The notes beneath the pieces were generated by a model. The model had not been told where the DNA came from. It searched no databases and saw nothing but the letters and a program-made list of their open reading frames with translations. Below, one piece after another: positions 26,626 to 35,687 of a stretch of DNA of 64,000 bases (position 1 is its first letter; each line of letters begins with the position of its first letter). The stretch lies in NCBI RefSeq assembly GCF_030555055.1, contig NZ_JAMOAO010000001.1:5332001-5396000 (forward strand). Reading direction: 5' to 3'. The position numbers and the translations under genes are program-made. The stretch comes from Nocardiopsis sp. YSL2. Its GTDB lineage: Bacteria > Actinomycetota > Actinomycetes > Streptosporangiales > Streptosporangiaceae.

Positions 26626-29283
26626 CTATTCATTTGTTCCGGACCATGGCAGTGGCCGGTTCTGGGTCCGCAGCAGCGGAGGAAGGAAGGGCAGTTGGGC
26701 GGGCTGTTCGCTCTGTGCCGCGGTGAGCGCGAGCAGACACCCCGCAGTGCCCGTGGAAAGATCCATGGAGAGCCGCATCATCTGTTCTCCCGGGAAGGCC
26801 AGGTGGTCCTGGTAGCGCATGGCGTACCGGGACAGGGCGTCGATCTGGCGACGCACCTCGGCGGGCCCGGTACCTGGTCCGGGGGTGTTCGTCCGGCTCA
26901 GGTACAGGATCATGCCGGCCAACCCCCGGAAGAGGCCGGGCTGGGCGTAGAAGCTGGATCGCGCGGCCCCGACGATCTCAGGCCGGGCCAGCTCGAACGC
27001 CTCGTCTGAACGGTGCTCCAGGTAGTCGTCGAGCACGATCCCCACCCCGACGCTGCCCGCACCGAGGTAGGGCATGGTCCGCCACCCCTCGTCCACCTGG
27101 AGTGTGCCGAAAGCGCTGGTGGTGCAGCGGTCGAGGTCGGTCCGGAGTGCCCGCTGTGCCAGATCGAGCAGGGCGGTGTCACCGTTGTGCTCGTACAGGC
27201 GCAGGCAGAGCAGGGCCACACCCGCGCCCCCGTGGAGCAGCCCGGCGCGACGGCGCTCGGGCGGGACGTCCAACAATCCGTGTGCGGCCAGTTCCGCGCA
27301 GCGGAGCGCGCCCGAGCGCAGCTCCTCCTCCCCGGTGTCGGTGGCCAGGGAGTCCAGGGCCAAGCCGATTCCGGCCGTCCCGCTGTGCAGTCCAGGGCCG
27401 AGCCCCTCCCACGACTGTGCCAGGACCAGTTCGGCCAGTGCCAGGGACGGCTCCTCGTGGTCGAGGCGGCGCAGGGTCCAGGCCAGCCCCGAGAGGCCGT
27501 CGAAGAAGCCCAGCGGCGTTCCTGACGCGGGCTCCTTACTGTGCCGCAGCAGCCATTCCTCGGCATCGGAGCACCGTGCGGCGCCGCTCTCGGCGAGGGC
27601 GTAGAGCACCCCGGCGGCGCCGTAGCCGAAGGAGAGCCCGCCGCCCGCCGTCGTGAACTGGGCGATGTCGCCGGGAAAGTAGCGGTCGTCCCTTTCGGGG
27701 GTGGCCGAGGCGAGGATGGCTCGGACCATCGAGTCCCGACTGCGCGGCCAGTCCCCCGGTTCAGCAGGCGGGTAGGGCTCGTACGCCCCGGTGACGGCCG
27801 GGCGAGTCTCCTCCGAGGAGGTTCCCGTCCCCGGTCCGCGGTCCGGCTCGCGCATGATCTCCGCGACTCCGGCCTCCAGGAACTCCCTGGCTTCGGGGAA
27901 GACGCGTGCGGCTTCCGCGGCCAGGTGCCGGACCTTGCTCCGGTCCATGGCCAGCACACTGGTCAAGGGCAGGAAGAGGGCGATGCGCAGGCAGGCCAGC
28001 GCGTACTGGTCCACATCGAACCCACGATGACCGTGCGGGGCGACGAACCCCGGGTTGGCGACCGTCTGTCGGCTGCCCTCCTCGACGTCTCGGGCGGCCT
28101 CGAAGTCGAGCAGTACCACCGAGGACTCGTCATCGGACACCATGATGTTGAACAGGTGCAGGTCGTTGAAGACGATGCCGCGATCGTGCACCGCGCCGAC
28201 GGCCTCCTCCACCAAGCCGTGCAGGCGCATCGCCCATCGCCCGTACTCCCTCAGCGTCTCCGGTGCGGGATCGGCCTCGACCAGGGGGTGGCGGTGGGCG
28301 AAGAAGGAGTTCAACGGCTTGCCCTGGACGTACTCCATCACCAGGAAGTGGTGGTCGCCGAGGGTGAAGGAGTCCTTGACCTCGGGGGTGCAGTCCAGTC
28401 CGGAGAGGCGTTCCAGGGCGGTGCGCTCCTGTTCGAGGCGGCGTACCGCGTCGGCTCCGTCGGCGGCCAGGCCGGCGTGCGGCCGGGCCTCCTTGAGCAC
28501 GACGGGCTCCCCGGTGGCACGGTCCCTGCCCGCGTAGACGCCGCCGCCGTTGGAGAAGTGCAGGGCGCGTTCGATGTCGTACGGCAGCCCGGTGACGTCG
28601 ACGGCACCGCGCGCCTCCAGATGAGGACGGAGAAATTCGGGGGTTGTCACCCAGTCCGGTGTGTGGAAGGCCGGACCGCGCCGGTCGGGCACGAGCACGC
28701 CATCGGCGTTCTCCAACGCGGGTACTGGCTCGCCGTGATCGTCGTAGCAGTGCCGTCTGGTGAAACTCCCGTAGCGTAGGTAGACCGGGCCCGCGTTCCA
28801 GCGCACGTCGCTGAGGACGTAAGGCCCGCGTTCGCCACCCACGAGTGCGTCCAGACCGGCGGCGACCGACGCGCACTCGTCCTCGCCCGGGTAGACGGTG
28901 ATGAACTTCCCGCTGCCCCCTCGATCGGCGTACTTGGCGTTCCGGTTGTGCAACAGGTACCGGGTGGGGATGAACTTGAACGAGACGCCCCGTGCCACAC
29001 AGTAGTCCCAGACTCGGGCCAGGACCGATTCCGCGTTGTCAAGGCAAGCGGAGACGTGGATCTTCCATCCCTGGTCCGGAAGGCGGTGCTCGACGGGGCG
29101 CAGTGCCAGCCAGTCGCCGGCGCGGTGGCTCTGCCACCCTTCGGGAGCCGGCCGCTCGGCCGCCTCGAAGACCTGGCCGCGTTCGCCGACCGCCTCGGAG
29201 GTGCCGGAACCCGACCAGAGGCGGTGGGGCGAGTCGTAGAAGTAGCGGTCGGCGTCGCAGAACACACCGTACCCCTTGATCAT
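26626..29283 (-). CDS. ramC: Class III lanthipeptide synthetase (RamC/AmfT-like)
   Basis: The 885-aa LanKC enzyme dehydrates and cyclises the adjacent precursor. Residues 1 to about 220 form the lyase-type N-terminus (GYGVFCDADRYFYDSPHRLW). A Ser/Thr-kinase domain follows: glycine loop FSNGGGVYAGRD (about 240), VVLKEARP, catalytic IVFNDLHLFNIMV (about 370; Phe in the usual His position) and LLDFEAARD. The LanC-like cyclase covers about 520-880 (LHSGTAGIGLAL, GLLHGGAGVALL) and lacks obvious zinc Cys ligands, as usual for class III. ATG 29283 follows GAGGGAG and matches family N-termini; ATG 29355 would add 24 residues. The gene is 35 nt upstream of ramS. Confidence 0.9.
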   Translation of the reverse strand: MIKGYGVFCDADRYFYDSPHRLWSGSGTSEAVGERGQVFEAAERPAPEGWQSHRAGDWLALRPVEHRLPDQGWKIHVSACLDNAESVLARVWDYCVARGVSFKFIPTRYLLHNRNAKYADRGGSGKFITVYPGEDECASVAAGLDALVGGERGPYVLSDVRWNAGPVYLRYGSFTRRHCYDDHGEPVPALENADGVLVPDRRGPAFHTPDWVTTPEFLRPHLEARGAVDVTGLPYDIERALHFSNGGGVYAGRDRATGEPVVLKEARPHAGLAADGADAVRRLEQERTALERLSGLDCTPEVKDSFTLGDHHFLVMEYVQGKPLNSFFAHRHPLVEADPAPETLREYGRWAMRLHGLVEEAVGAVHDRGIVFNDLHLFNIMVSDDESSVVLLDFEAARDVEEGSRQTVANPGFVAPHGHRGFDVDQYALACLRIALFLPLTSVLAMDRSKVRHLAAEAARVFPEAREFLEAGVAEIMREPDRGPGTGTSSEETRPAVTGAYEPYPPAEPGDWPRSRDSMVRAILASATPERDDRYFPGDIAQFTTAGGGLSFGYGAAGVLYALAESGAARCSDAEEWLLRHSKEPASGTPLGFFDGLSGLAWTLRRLDHEEPSLALAELVLAQSWEGLGPGLHSGTAGIGLALDSLATDTGEEELRSGALRCAELAAHGLLDVPPERRRAGLLHGGAGVALLCLRLYEHNGDTALLDLAQRALRTDLDRCTTSAFGTLQVDEGWRTMPYLGAGSVGVGIVLDDYLEHRSDEAFELARPEIVGAARSSFYAQPGLFRGLAGMILYLSRTNTPGPGTGPAEVRRQIDALSRYAMRYQDHLAFPGEQMMRLSMDLSTGTAGCLLALTAAQSEQPAQLPFLPPLLRTQNRPLPWSGTNE

Positions 29284-30060
29284 ACGAACTCCCTCGCCCA
29301 TCTTCTCGGTCAGTGGCATTCCAGATGGTGACATAGGGGTTATCTCGGCGTCCATACCTTTGCGCGTACTTTTTGGGTCCTTTCCTGCTCACGATTGACT
29401 CGTGGCGCGGGTCCACGAGTGCCACCATCAGCGCCCCCCGAACGCGTTTAACGCTTCAACCAGCAGATTCAACCAGAGTGCGCTCCCTGCGACGGAAGCG
29501 GGACCTCTTCACTGCATGCTGAATCGATGGGCGCCAACTTTTTTGGTGCGCCGATCGATGGCAAGTCAGGGCGAGGCGAACGTCCTGACCTGGTGTTTGT
29601 TCGCTTGTTTACGTTTTGTCGATGATCTACGGATTAAGGAGTTTTGAGAGGCTTGCAACGGGTGAGAATAGGGAGGTTATCGCAGTTCAAAGGCGTACGG
29701 CGCTCTGACCAGGAGGTCTCCGGGGAGGTTGGGACAGTGAAACTCCTGACCTCGGATCATTCCCGAACGCCTGCCGTTGAGAACGCCACATGCTCAGCGG
29801 CATCCGGCGCGATATCACCACCCAGTGGACCAGCGGATGAGTGCATCCCTTTCCCCGCCGAGGCGGCATGTCGCGTCGGGCTCATGACTGCGCCCACCTC
29901 CTCGTCCAGTACGAGGTGAAGCGTTCGTCCTGAGATCCAGACCATGCTTTCCGAAGCTACGGTAGAGACTGGTTCGAGGCAGGTGTGAAAACTGCATACC
30001 GGCTGCCTGGGCGCCCCACGGGAACGTTTTTGCCGCGTCAACGCTGACTCATGGACCCAT
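29284..30060. other. ramC upstream region; no supported gene
   Basis: This holds the presumed ramC promoter. A perfect inverted repeat ACTCGTGG-N7-CCACGAGT at 29398-29420 lies about 115 bp before the start and could bind a regulator. Base composition drops at 29430-29640. A minus-strand frame at 29757-29945 (62 aa, after GGAAAGC) is too unremarkable to call. No ramR-like gene is present nearby. Confidence 0.5.
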
Positions 30061-30178
30061 GGAGGAGGGACAATGAGATTCGATGAGGTGGTCGTCTGTA
30101 AAGGATGGTGGAGAGCGGATCGGGTGAGGCCCCGCGGCAGGACCGACCGCCTTTGGACTGGGCGCAGGCGCGACCGCA

Positions 30179-30780
30179 TCACCTTCGCAGCCCGTCCACG
30201 CTCCGGTGGGCCCGGTTGGCCAGGAACGTCTTCACGGGCGAACGGCGCGTCCCCACGGGGTCCGGCTCGTGCGCGTACTTGGGCGGGTGGACCACCCCGG
30301 CCATCCCCTGCGCCCTGCTCCTCCTGGAGCCGCCTGCCGTGTGCTGGGAGTGGATGTCCCATATCAGCACCGCAGGCACCTGGACTTGGTCGTGGACTGG
30401 GTCGATCAGGGCAGGCGAGTCGCGCTCGCCCTCGGCGCTCACCCCGAGCACGACGTAGATCGGCCGGTTGGCGACCTGGCCATCGCGGATCTTGACGTTG
30501 ATCGCGCGTCCACGAACAACACGGGGCAGACCTGGCCCAGGGGCCGGTTCTGCCACTCGGCCATGCGCTCCGTCGCGCCATCGGTGATGGCCGAGACGGT
30601 CTGCTCGGACACGCTGGCCCGGTAGACCTCGGTCAGGGGGCGCGGATCTCGCCGTGGGTGAGTCGGCGGGCCGACAACGACAACACGATGCCGTTGACGC
30701 CCTTCGGAGGCTTCCAGGTTCGCACGAGTGACGGGAGGCGATCCCGGCACACACCACAGCCTCCACCGCACTCGTCACCA
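30179..30780 (-). pseudogene. IS256 (mutator)-family transposase remnant
   Basis: Frame pieces give ISEQTVSAIT-like VSEQTVSAITDGATERMAEW, QNRPLGQVCPVLFVDA and, after a frameshift near 30510, INVKIRDGQVANRPIYVVLG and VSAEGERD. These are the classic mutator-type motifs up to the first catalytic Asp (FVDA). The rest of the catalytic core is gone. It is a decayed fragment close to the right edge of the island. Confidence 0.8.
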
Positions 30781-30818
30781 GACACCGCGCTACGCATCCT
30801 GATTAGCAGTGCGCCAAG

Positions 30819-31298
30819 ATGCAGATCATGAACTACGACTGGCGGAACGACCGGATCGGTAGTGCCCTCCAGGGAGAGAACCCCACAGTGCTCCGGAGGC
30901 TGGACACAGGGTTCGCGGTGATCGGGGACGTTCAGTTCCTGCCGGGATACTCGGTGCTCTTGGTGGATGACCCAGGGGTACAGCGGTTGTCAGAGCTGTC
31001 CATGAGCAGGCGGTTGGCGTTCCTGTCCGGCATGGACAGGCTGGGGGAAGCCGTTGAACGCGCCTGCAAGCAGCGGGACCCCGCCTTCCTGCGGGTCAAC
31101 CTGGAGATTCTCGGAAATACCGATCCCTACCTGCACGCGCATGTGTGGCCACGGTTCGCCTGGGAGCCGGCCGATCTCGTGGGTAGGCCTGTATGGCTGT
31201 ACCCGCGTGAGCGTTGGAGCGATGAGCACTCTGCACTCGGCCCGCAACATGACAACTTGCGTGAGGCGATCGGCGAAGAACTGGACCGGCTCGTCTGA
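30819..31298 (+). CDS. HIT-family protein
   Basis: The 159-aa protein resembles nucleotide hydrolases/transferases of the histidine triad superfamily: GFAVIGDVQFLPGYSVLLVD in the N-terminal half, a helix SMSRRLAFLSGMDRLGEAVE, and the C-terminal NTDPYLHAHVWPRFAWE, where HAHVWPR is in the HxHxHxx position with the last His replaced. Members cleave dinucleotides or NMP-linked substrates; activity here is uncertain because of the altered triad. The start could be ATG 30819 or 30828. It is monocistronic, just inside the right repeat A. Confidence 0.7.
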   Translation: MQIMNYDWRNDRIGSALQGENPTVLRRLDTGFAVIGDVQFLPGYSVLLVDDPGVQRLSELSMSRRLAFLSGMDRLGEAVERACKQRDPAFLRVNLEILGNTDPYLHAHVWPRFAWEPADLVGRPVWLYPRERWSDEHSALGPQHDNLREAIGEELDRLV

Positions 31299-31399
31299 CC
31301 ACCCGTAGAGGTGATGTCATGCCTGAGGGCCCGCCTCATTGTGCGTGGCCTGCGCTTGCGACTCCCGCCGTGCCCGATGGTGCACCCGAGCACCGGTCG

Positions 31400-31770
31400 C
31401 ACAGCGAGGACCTTGCGAGGCGCCATCGGACGATGCCAACGACCCGTTCGTGCTCCGCAGTTATGGACCCGAACAACACCGGGCGGCATCGCGCGACCCC
31501 AGACGACATCGTAGATCGGATGGGGTGACACGAAACGGTATGTAGCGACACGTGACGGTACGTAACCAGGGCACTTCTATCCGATGGCCGCAGGTTCGAA
31601 TCCTGCCGGGTGCGCCACAAAACCCCAGTTCAGACGGGGTTCGCGAGTCGAACAGGCGAAGCGGGAGGCCCGTCTGGGGCCCTGAAATGCTCCGTGTGTG
31701 CTCCTCAGTGCAAGGTCAGTGCAGGTGGGCGAGGACCTCGCGGAGCATTGTGCCATCCCGTGACCCTGGC
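31400..31770 (+). repeat. Repeat A copy 2, with tRNA-Arg 3'-half (att-like)
   Basis: This is a direct repeat of 18860-19240. The tRNA part (31574-31617) has lost one A in the anticodon loop (CTTCTATCC) but keeps the T-arm, acceptor and CCA exactly. The downstream ACCCCAGTTCAGACGGGGTT and GGCCCGTCTGGGGCCCTGAA blocks are also kept. With copy 1 it brackets the 12.5-kb island that contains the ram cluster. Confidence 0.8.
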
Positions 31771-31971
31771 GGGGTGCCCCAGGTCCGCCCGCCAGCCGCA
31801 TACAGTCGTTTCAGCCGAGACCCTACCCCACAGACCCCGGGCGTTCCCGCACGTGAGGAGTCCGAGGCCGTATCCCCGCACCACGGCAGACCCGGCACGA
31901 CGGCCTGATCACGGTTCGAGTCAGAGACGGATTGAGCCCGGGGACACGGCATCGTGAAAGACCTACCAAGG

Positions 31972-32919
31972 TCATCTGTTGGCTTCGAGCAGTGCGCGGG
32001 TTCGGCGAAGCAGTGCCTCACGCACAGCGTCGGTGGAGAGCACCCGAAGAGGGGTACCGAGGCCGAGTAGGTAGTCGGCGAGCTGTTCCACGTCGTTGCC
32101 ACCGATCTCGACCACCGTGGCATCGGGACCGTCGGGAGCGTGCGCGCCGACCGTGGGCGGGACCACGGCCAGGGCCCGGTCCATGGGAAGCGGGAGCCGG
32201 ACCGTCGCATACACCGGGTACACGACGCTCGCGATGCTCCGGGAGACCAGTGACGCGGCGTCTGGCGGATCGACCAGTTCAGTCGGCTCTGCGGTGGTCC
32301 GCGTCCCTGTCACACGGTCGGCCCGGAAGGTACGCCACTCGTCCCGACCGACGTCGCGGGCGACGAAGTACCAACGAAGGCCCGTGTGGACGAGGCGGTA
32401 CGGATCGACGTGCCGGATGGTCAAACGCCCCATGCGGTCCCGGTAGGACAGTTCGGTTCGCATCCCGGCGCGGCATGCCGTCGCCAGCTCCAACAGTCTG
32501 TGCGGGCTGATCTGCGGCTCCTCGGACCGCGGGGTGTGTGCCAGGGTGGCGTCGAGTTCGCCCAGCCGGCCGGCCAGCCGTCTCGGCAGGGACTGTCGGA
32601 GCTTCAGAAGGGCTGACAGTGCGGCTTGGTCGACGCCCAGGGCCCCGCTGAGCGCGGCCGAACGCAAACCAATGGCCACGGCGAGCGCTTCCTCGTCATC
32701 CAGGACCAGCGGCGGCAATCGGGTGCCGGGGCTGAGGCGGTAGCCGCCCCAGGGTCCCGGATCAGACTCGATGCCATAGCCCAGGTCCCGCAGCCGGGCG
32801 ATGTCACGCCGGACCGTCCGGTCGGTGACCGCCATGTGCTCGGCCAATTCGCGGCAGGTCCAGACCGGTCGTGTGGACAAGAGCGACACCAGGCGCAGCA
32901 GTCGAGAAGTGGTACCCAT
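31972..32919 (-). CDS. WYL-domain transcriptional regulator (YafY-like)
   Basis: The 315-aa protein has an N-terminal HTH_11 (TSRLLRLVSLLSTRPVWTCR, AVTDRTVRRDIARLRDLGY), then GGYRLSPGTRLPPLVLDDEE, and a WYL domain (YRLVHTGLRWYFVARDVGRD) with a C-terminal extension. WYL regulators bind small ligands or nucleic acids. I chose ATG 32919 by family N-terminus; ATG 32928 is possible. It is divergent from the VOC-protein gene across 66 bp and probably controls it. Confidence 0.85.
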   Translation of the reverse strand: MGTTSRLLRLVSLLSTRPVWTCRELAEHMAVTDRTVRRDIARLRDLGYGIESDPGPWGGYRLSPGTRLPPLVLDDEEALAVAIGLRSAALSGALGVDQAALSALLKLRQSLPRRLAGRLGELDATLAHTPRSEEPQISPHRLLELATACRAGMRTELSYRDRMGRLTIRHVDPYRLVHTGLRWYFVARDVGRDEWRTFRADRVTGTRTTAEPTELVDPPDAASLVSRSIASVVYPVYATVRLPLPMDRALAVVPPTVGAHAPDGPDATVVEIGGNDVEQLADYLLGLGTPLRVLSTDAVREALLRRTRALLEANR

Positions 32920-32985
32920 CACAGCCATCCAGTGTGGTGTAGGACCAGGACAATACCTGTCCGGGTCGTCTCCTACTGTCCCACC

Positions 32986-33372
32986 ATGAGCACAGGAAAC
33001 ACCTCCCTCGCGATCCGATTCCTTTCCGTTGACTTCGATTGCCCGGACCCGGCCGAGGTCGCCCGCTTCTATAGCGACGCCCTCGACCTGCCCGTGCTGT
33101 TTTCCAGCGACGACTTCGTTCTGCTCGGCCGCGCGGACGCCCCCGGGCTGGGATTCGTCCGGCAGGCCGACTACCGACCCCCGTCCTGGCCCGACCCCAC
33201 CCACCAGAAACAGGCGCACATCGAACTGAGCGTCAACGATCTGGACGCCGCGCAGGACCGGATGCTGGCCCTGGGTGCTGTGATGGCCCCGTTCCAGCCG
33301 CAGCCCGATGTGTGGCGGGTGCTGCTGGACCCGGCGGGCCATCCCTTCTGCCTCTCCACGCACGGAGTCTGA
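32986..33372 (+). CDS. VOC-family (glyoxalase/dioxygenase-like) protein
   Basis: The 128-aa protein has the paired beta-alpha-beta-beta-beta modules of the vicinal oxygen chelate family: VDFDCPDPAEVARFYSDALD, HIELSVNDLDAAQDRMLALG and DPAGHPFCLST. This small type resembles glyoxalase-like and antibiotic-sequestering proteins. Which reaction it performs cannot be told. It is divergently transcribed from the WYL regulator. Confidence 0.85.
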   Translation: MSTGNTSLAIRFLSVDFDCPDPAEVARFYSDALDLPVLFSSDDFVLLGRADAPGLGFVRQADYRPPSWPDPTHQKQAHIELSVNDLDAAQDRMLALGAVMAPFQPQPDVWRVLLDPAGHPFCLSTHGV

Positions 33373-33644
33373 CACCAGGGGCCCTTTGAAGAGAGGCCGA
33401 CGAGGCGCGACACCGCCACTACTCTCTCACTCGCGCATGAGGCAGCTTCGCAACGGCCACGAAAAAACGACGCCCGAGAATATAATGCGCACTGCAGTCC
33501 CTCTCGCCTATCTGCGCGATCTTGACCACACCACACACTCCACAGAACGCCAATATACGATCATGGCTAAGAAGGATGATGTGATGAACAGGATGGACGG
33601 GAGGGGCGGGCGAATGCGGAATACAGGAGCTTAGCAGGAGAGGT

Positions 33645-33864
33645 GTACGGGGGCGTTCACGCCCCCGTACCGCCCGGGCACCGCTCGCCCTACGTGAAGG
33701 TGACTACCCACTTGGGTATACAGCCGGGGCGGCCGGCGGGCCACCCCGAAGCCCGGACGGCCTGCACTGATACTGCTGCCAGGTGTGGTCCACCCATGGC
33801 CGGACCACCACGGACACCCGACCGGAGCACTTTCCGGACCAGTATCAGGACCACCCAACGGACC
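33645..33864 (+). repeat. Modular hairpin/palindrome/iteron element E3
   Basis: An 11-bp stem (33645-33655 with 33660-33670, loop TTCA) precedes the conserved block 33688-33720 with TACCCA-CT-TGGGTA (33705-33718; spacer one nt longer than in E1/E2). Downstream is CCTGCACTGATA, also in E1, then an array of GGACCA(C) units at about 33801, 33836, 33849 and 33860. It lies downstream of a replication-relaxation gene fragment, which supports a link with plasmid or ICE replication/transfer. Confidence 0.7.
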
Positions 33865-33992
33865 ACGGGTTCACTGCCCCATCACGGCGCCCACGACCAC
33901 GAGGGCATTCCCCTCCGAGGCAGCCTCCCACCTCTTATTCGCCATTCCCTCTTACCCACATCATTCTTCCGAGCAGCCCCGACCCGGAGCAT

Positions 33993-34376
33993 TTAGGAGT
34001 GAACCCTGATCACCCCCACCGTGCCGGTGCAGTCTCCGGTGAGTGTGCGGGCTGCGTTGCCGTCGCGCTGGTCGGAATGGAACAACACCAACACGATCGA
34101 AGGCAGGCCGCTCTCCCGGGCCAGGCGCGCGTACCCGGGCATCTCCCGCTGGAGCTGGGTGAGGCTCTCGCTGCCGGTGTCGTACTCCACGAACGGGTCC
34201 ATCGCCACATCGCCCTGTTTCCAGCGGACATAGGCGTCGGGGCGGATATGCCGTCCCCACCTGCTCTCGCACTCGCGTTCTCCGTACCACTTCCGCAGGC
34301 GGGCACCGGCCTCTCTTACGTGTCGGCACAGCCCAAGCAATGCGAGGTGGTACCGGAACACCTGGACCCGCGACAA
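33993..34376 (-). pseudogene. Replication-relaxation family protein, C-terminal fragment
   Basis: The 127-aa frame contains YGERECESRWGRHIRPDAYV and ...DPFVEYDTGSESLTQLQRE, typical of the C-terminal nuclease-like part of replication-relaxation proteins found on actinomycete plasmids and integrative elements. The N-terminal winged-helix region (over 100 residues) is absent, so it is truncated. It ends about 130 bp from element E3. Confidence 0.6.
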
Positions 34377-34377
34377 C

Positions 34378-34875
34378 TCACGGCTCGACGACGTTGCGGA
34401 CGCGTTCGAGCCTCAACCGGTTCTCCTCCACCCAGTCGGAGGTGTCATCGATCGGCATACACACCGTGATCTGCGTTGACGGCGAATCATGCACGGTCAC
34501 CTCAACTGGGTCGTCGGGCACCACCTCCAGCCAAGCGGTCCGACCACCCGCAGGCCACTCGACCCGTTCCTCCGCTTGGAGGGCATCCAGGCAACGCTCC
34601 CAGTCCTCCAGTTCCCCGACCGACACCACCAGATTGACCCGACCATGGACAAAGTCGCTCTCCAGCACGATGGAGGCGGAGAAGTACCGCACCTCCCCTC
34701 CGGTCGAAGGACCACCGCACTCCACTTCAAAGGCAACGCTCTGCCCCGGATCCGCGAACCGGAAGAGTTCCAACGTCTGCGCTTCGTCTGCCACGGCCGC
34801 CTCGTGTGCTTGATGGACCAGGTCGCCCCTGATCTTCTCGCACAGCACCACAGCGTCAATCGCGACCTCCAACAC
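34378..34875 (-). CDS. DUF5959-like protein, possible immunity protein
   Basis: The 165-aa protein is beta-rich in the middle: LELFRFADPGQSVAFEVECG, YFSASIVLESDFVHGRVNLV, then SVGELEDWERCLDALQAEER and the C-terminal DDTSDWVEENRLRLERVR. This looks like the actinomycete DUF5959 family. It starts with GTG 34875. It lies immediately downstream of an RHS remnant on the same strand, the usual position of an immunity gene for an RHS toxin (inference). The toxin tip is lost. Confidence 0.6.
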   Translation of the reverse strand: MLEVAIDAVVLCEKIRGDLVHQAHEAAVADEAQTLELFRFADPGQSVAFEVECGGPSTGGEVRYFSASIVLESDFVHGRVNLVVSVGELEDWERCLDALQAEERVEWPAGGRTAWLEVVPDDPVEVTVHDSPSTQITVCMPIDDTSDWVEENRLRLERVRNVVEP

Positions 34876-34928
34876 CTGCCGCTGTCATCGGTGGCTGGCC
34901 CAGACGATGATGAGAGCAATTCGAGGAG

Positions 34929-34966
34929 CTTCTAGTCCGATGGCAGCAGGAGTCACCGGCCTGGGT
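34929..34966 (+). repeat. Degenerate tRNA-Arg 3'-half scar
   Basis: CTTCTAGTCCGATGGCAGCAGG matches the anticodon-loop to T-stem part of the scars at 19042 and 31574, then decays (AGTCACCGGCCTGGGTG). It sits at the end of the RHS remnant and may be an old attachment site. Confidence 0.5.
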
Positions 34967-35575
34967 GAGGAGCCATAGGAACCCGAACCAAAACCGTAGT
35001 TACCGTACCCACCACTCGTGAACCGGTAGTAGTCATTGATGACCTTCGCCTCGAGCCCGAGCCGCCTGACGCCACCATCAGTCCGTCAGGATCCGTCAAA
35101 TCCGCCGGACTGTTGTTGGCGTAGGCGTACCCGTGCATCTGCTAGGAATCAGCCAGGTTCATCAACGGGTCCACGGACACGAACCGGCCCAGGTCCGAGT
35201 CATAGGAACGCGCACCCAACGGGGTCAGCCCGGTGCTCGCATCTATGGTGCCGTCCACGAACCCACGCTTGCCGGCCACTCACCGGTCGTCGAGCGGGTC
35301 TGTCCGAAAACCGTCATCCCGCGTTGGGTCACATCCCCCCACGCCGCGTCGACACTGATCTGGCCGGTGCCGTGGTGGTCGGTGAACATCTGGTGCAAAC
35401 TACCGTCGTTCTCGTGCACCGCCACGGTCTCACCCGCGTGGGTGTAGTAGCGGGTGGCATCCTCGGTGCCAGCGGCCGAATCCCATGTCACCTCCGGCCG
35501 CCCTGGGCCAGGGGGAGGTGGAGGAGGCCAGCCACATCGGCGAGCAGGCGATCCTTCACGTGCGGCGGACGTCAT
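34953..35575 (-). pseudogene. RHS repeat-associated core remnant
   Basis: Reading the minus strand, RYYTHAGETVAVHENDGSLH and VFGQTRSTTGEWPAS are followed, after a frameshift near 35240, by GFVDGTIDASTGLTPLGARS, YDSDLGRFVSVDPLMNLADS, a stop, and MHGYAYANNSPADLTDPDGL. This is the conserved end of the RHS core, after which a variable toxin domain normally starts. The frameshift and stop show it is dead. The toxin part is absent. Confidence 0.8.
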
Positions 35576-35687
35576 CGGCCCGCTGTGTCGGGTTCCTGGA
35601 CGACTTCGCGAAACAGCTTCTGCCCTGCCGGGATCAGCCGCAGGCCGCGCGGTTCCTGCGCCAGGCCCGCCCGGTGGTGGCCGGCGT

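Noticed and set aside
29644..29919. Possible ramR-like regulator upstream of ramC
   Set aside because: The frame shows no receiver or LuxR helix-turn-helix features; it is not a regulator.
19042..31617. Complete tRNA-Arg genes at the repeat A sites
   Set aside because: Only 3' halves are present at each site; the 5' acceptor strand and D-arm are missing, so they are not functional tRNA genes.
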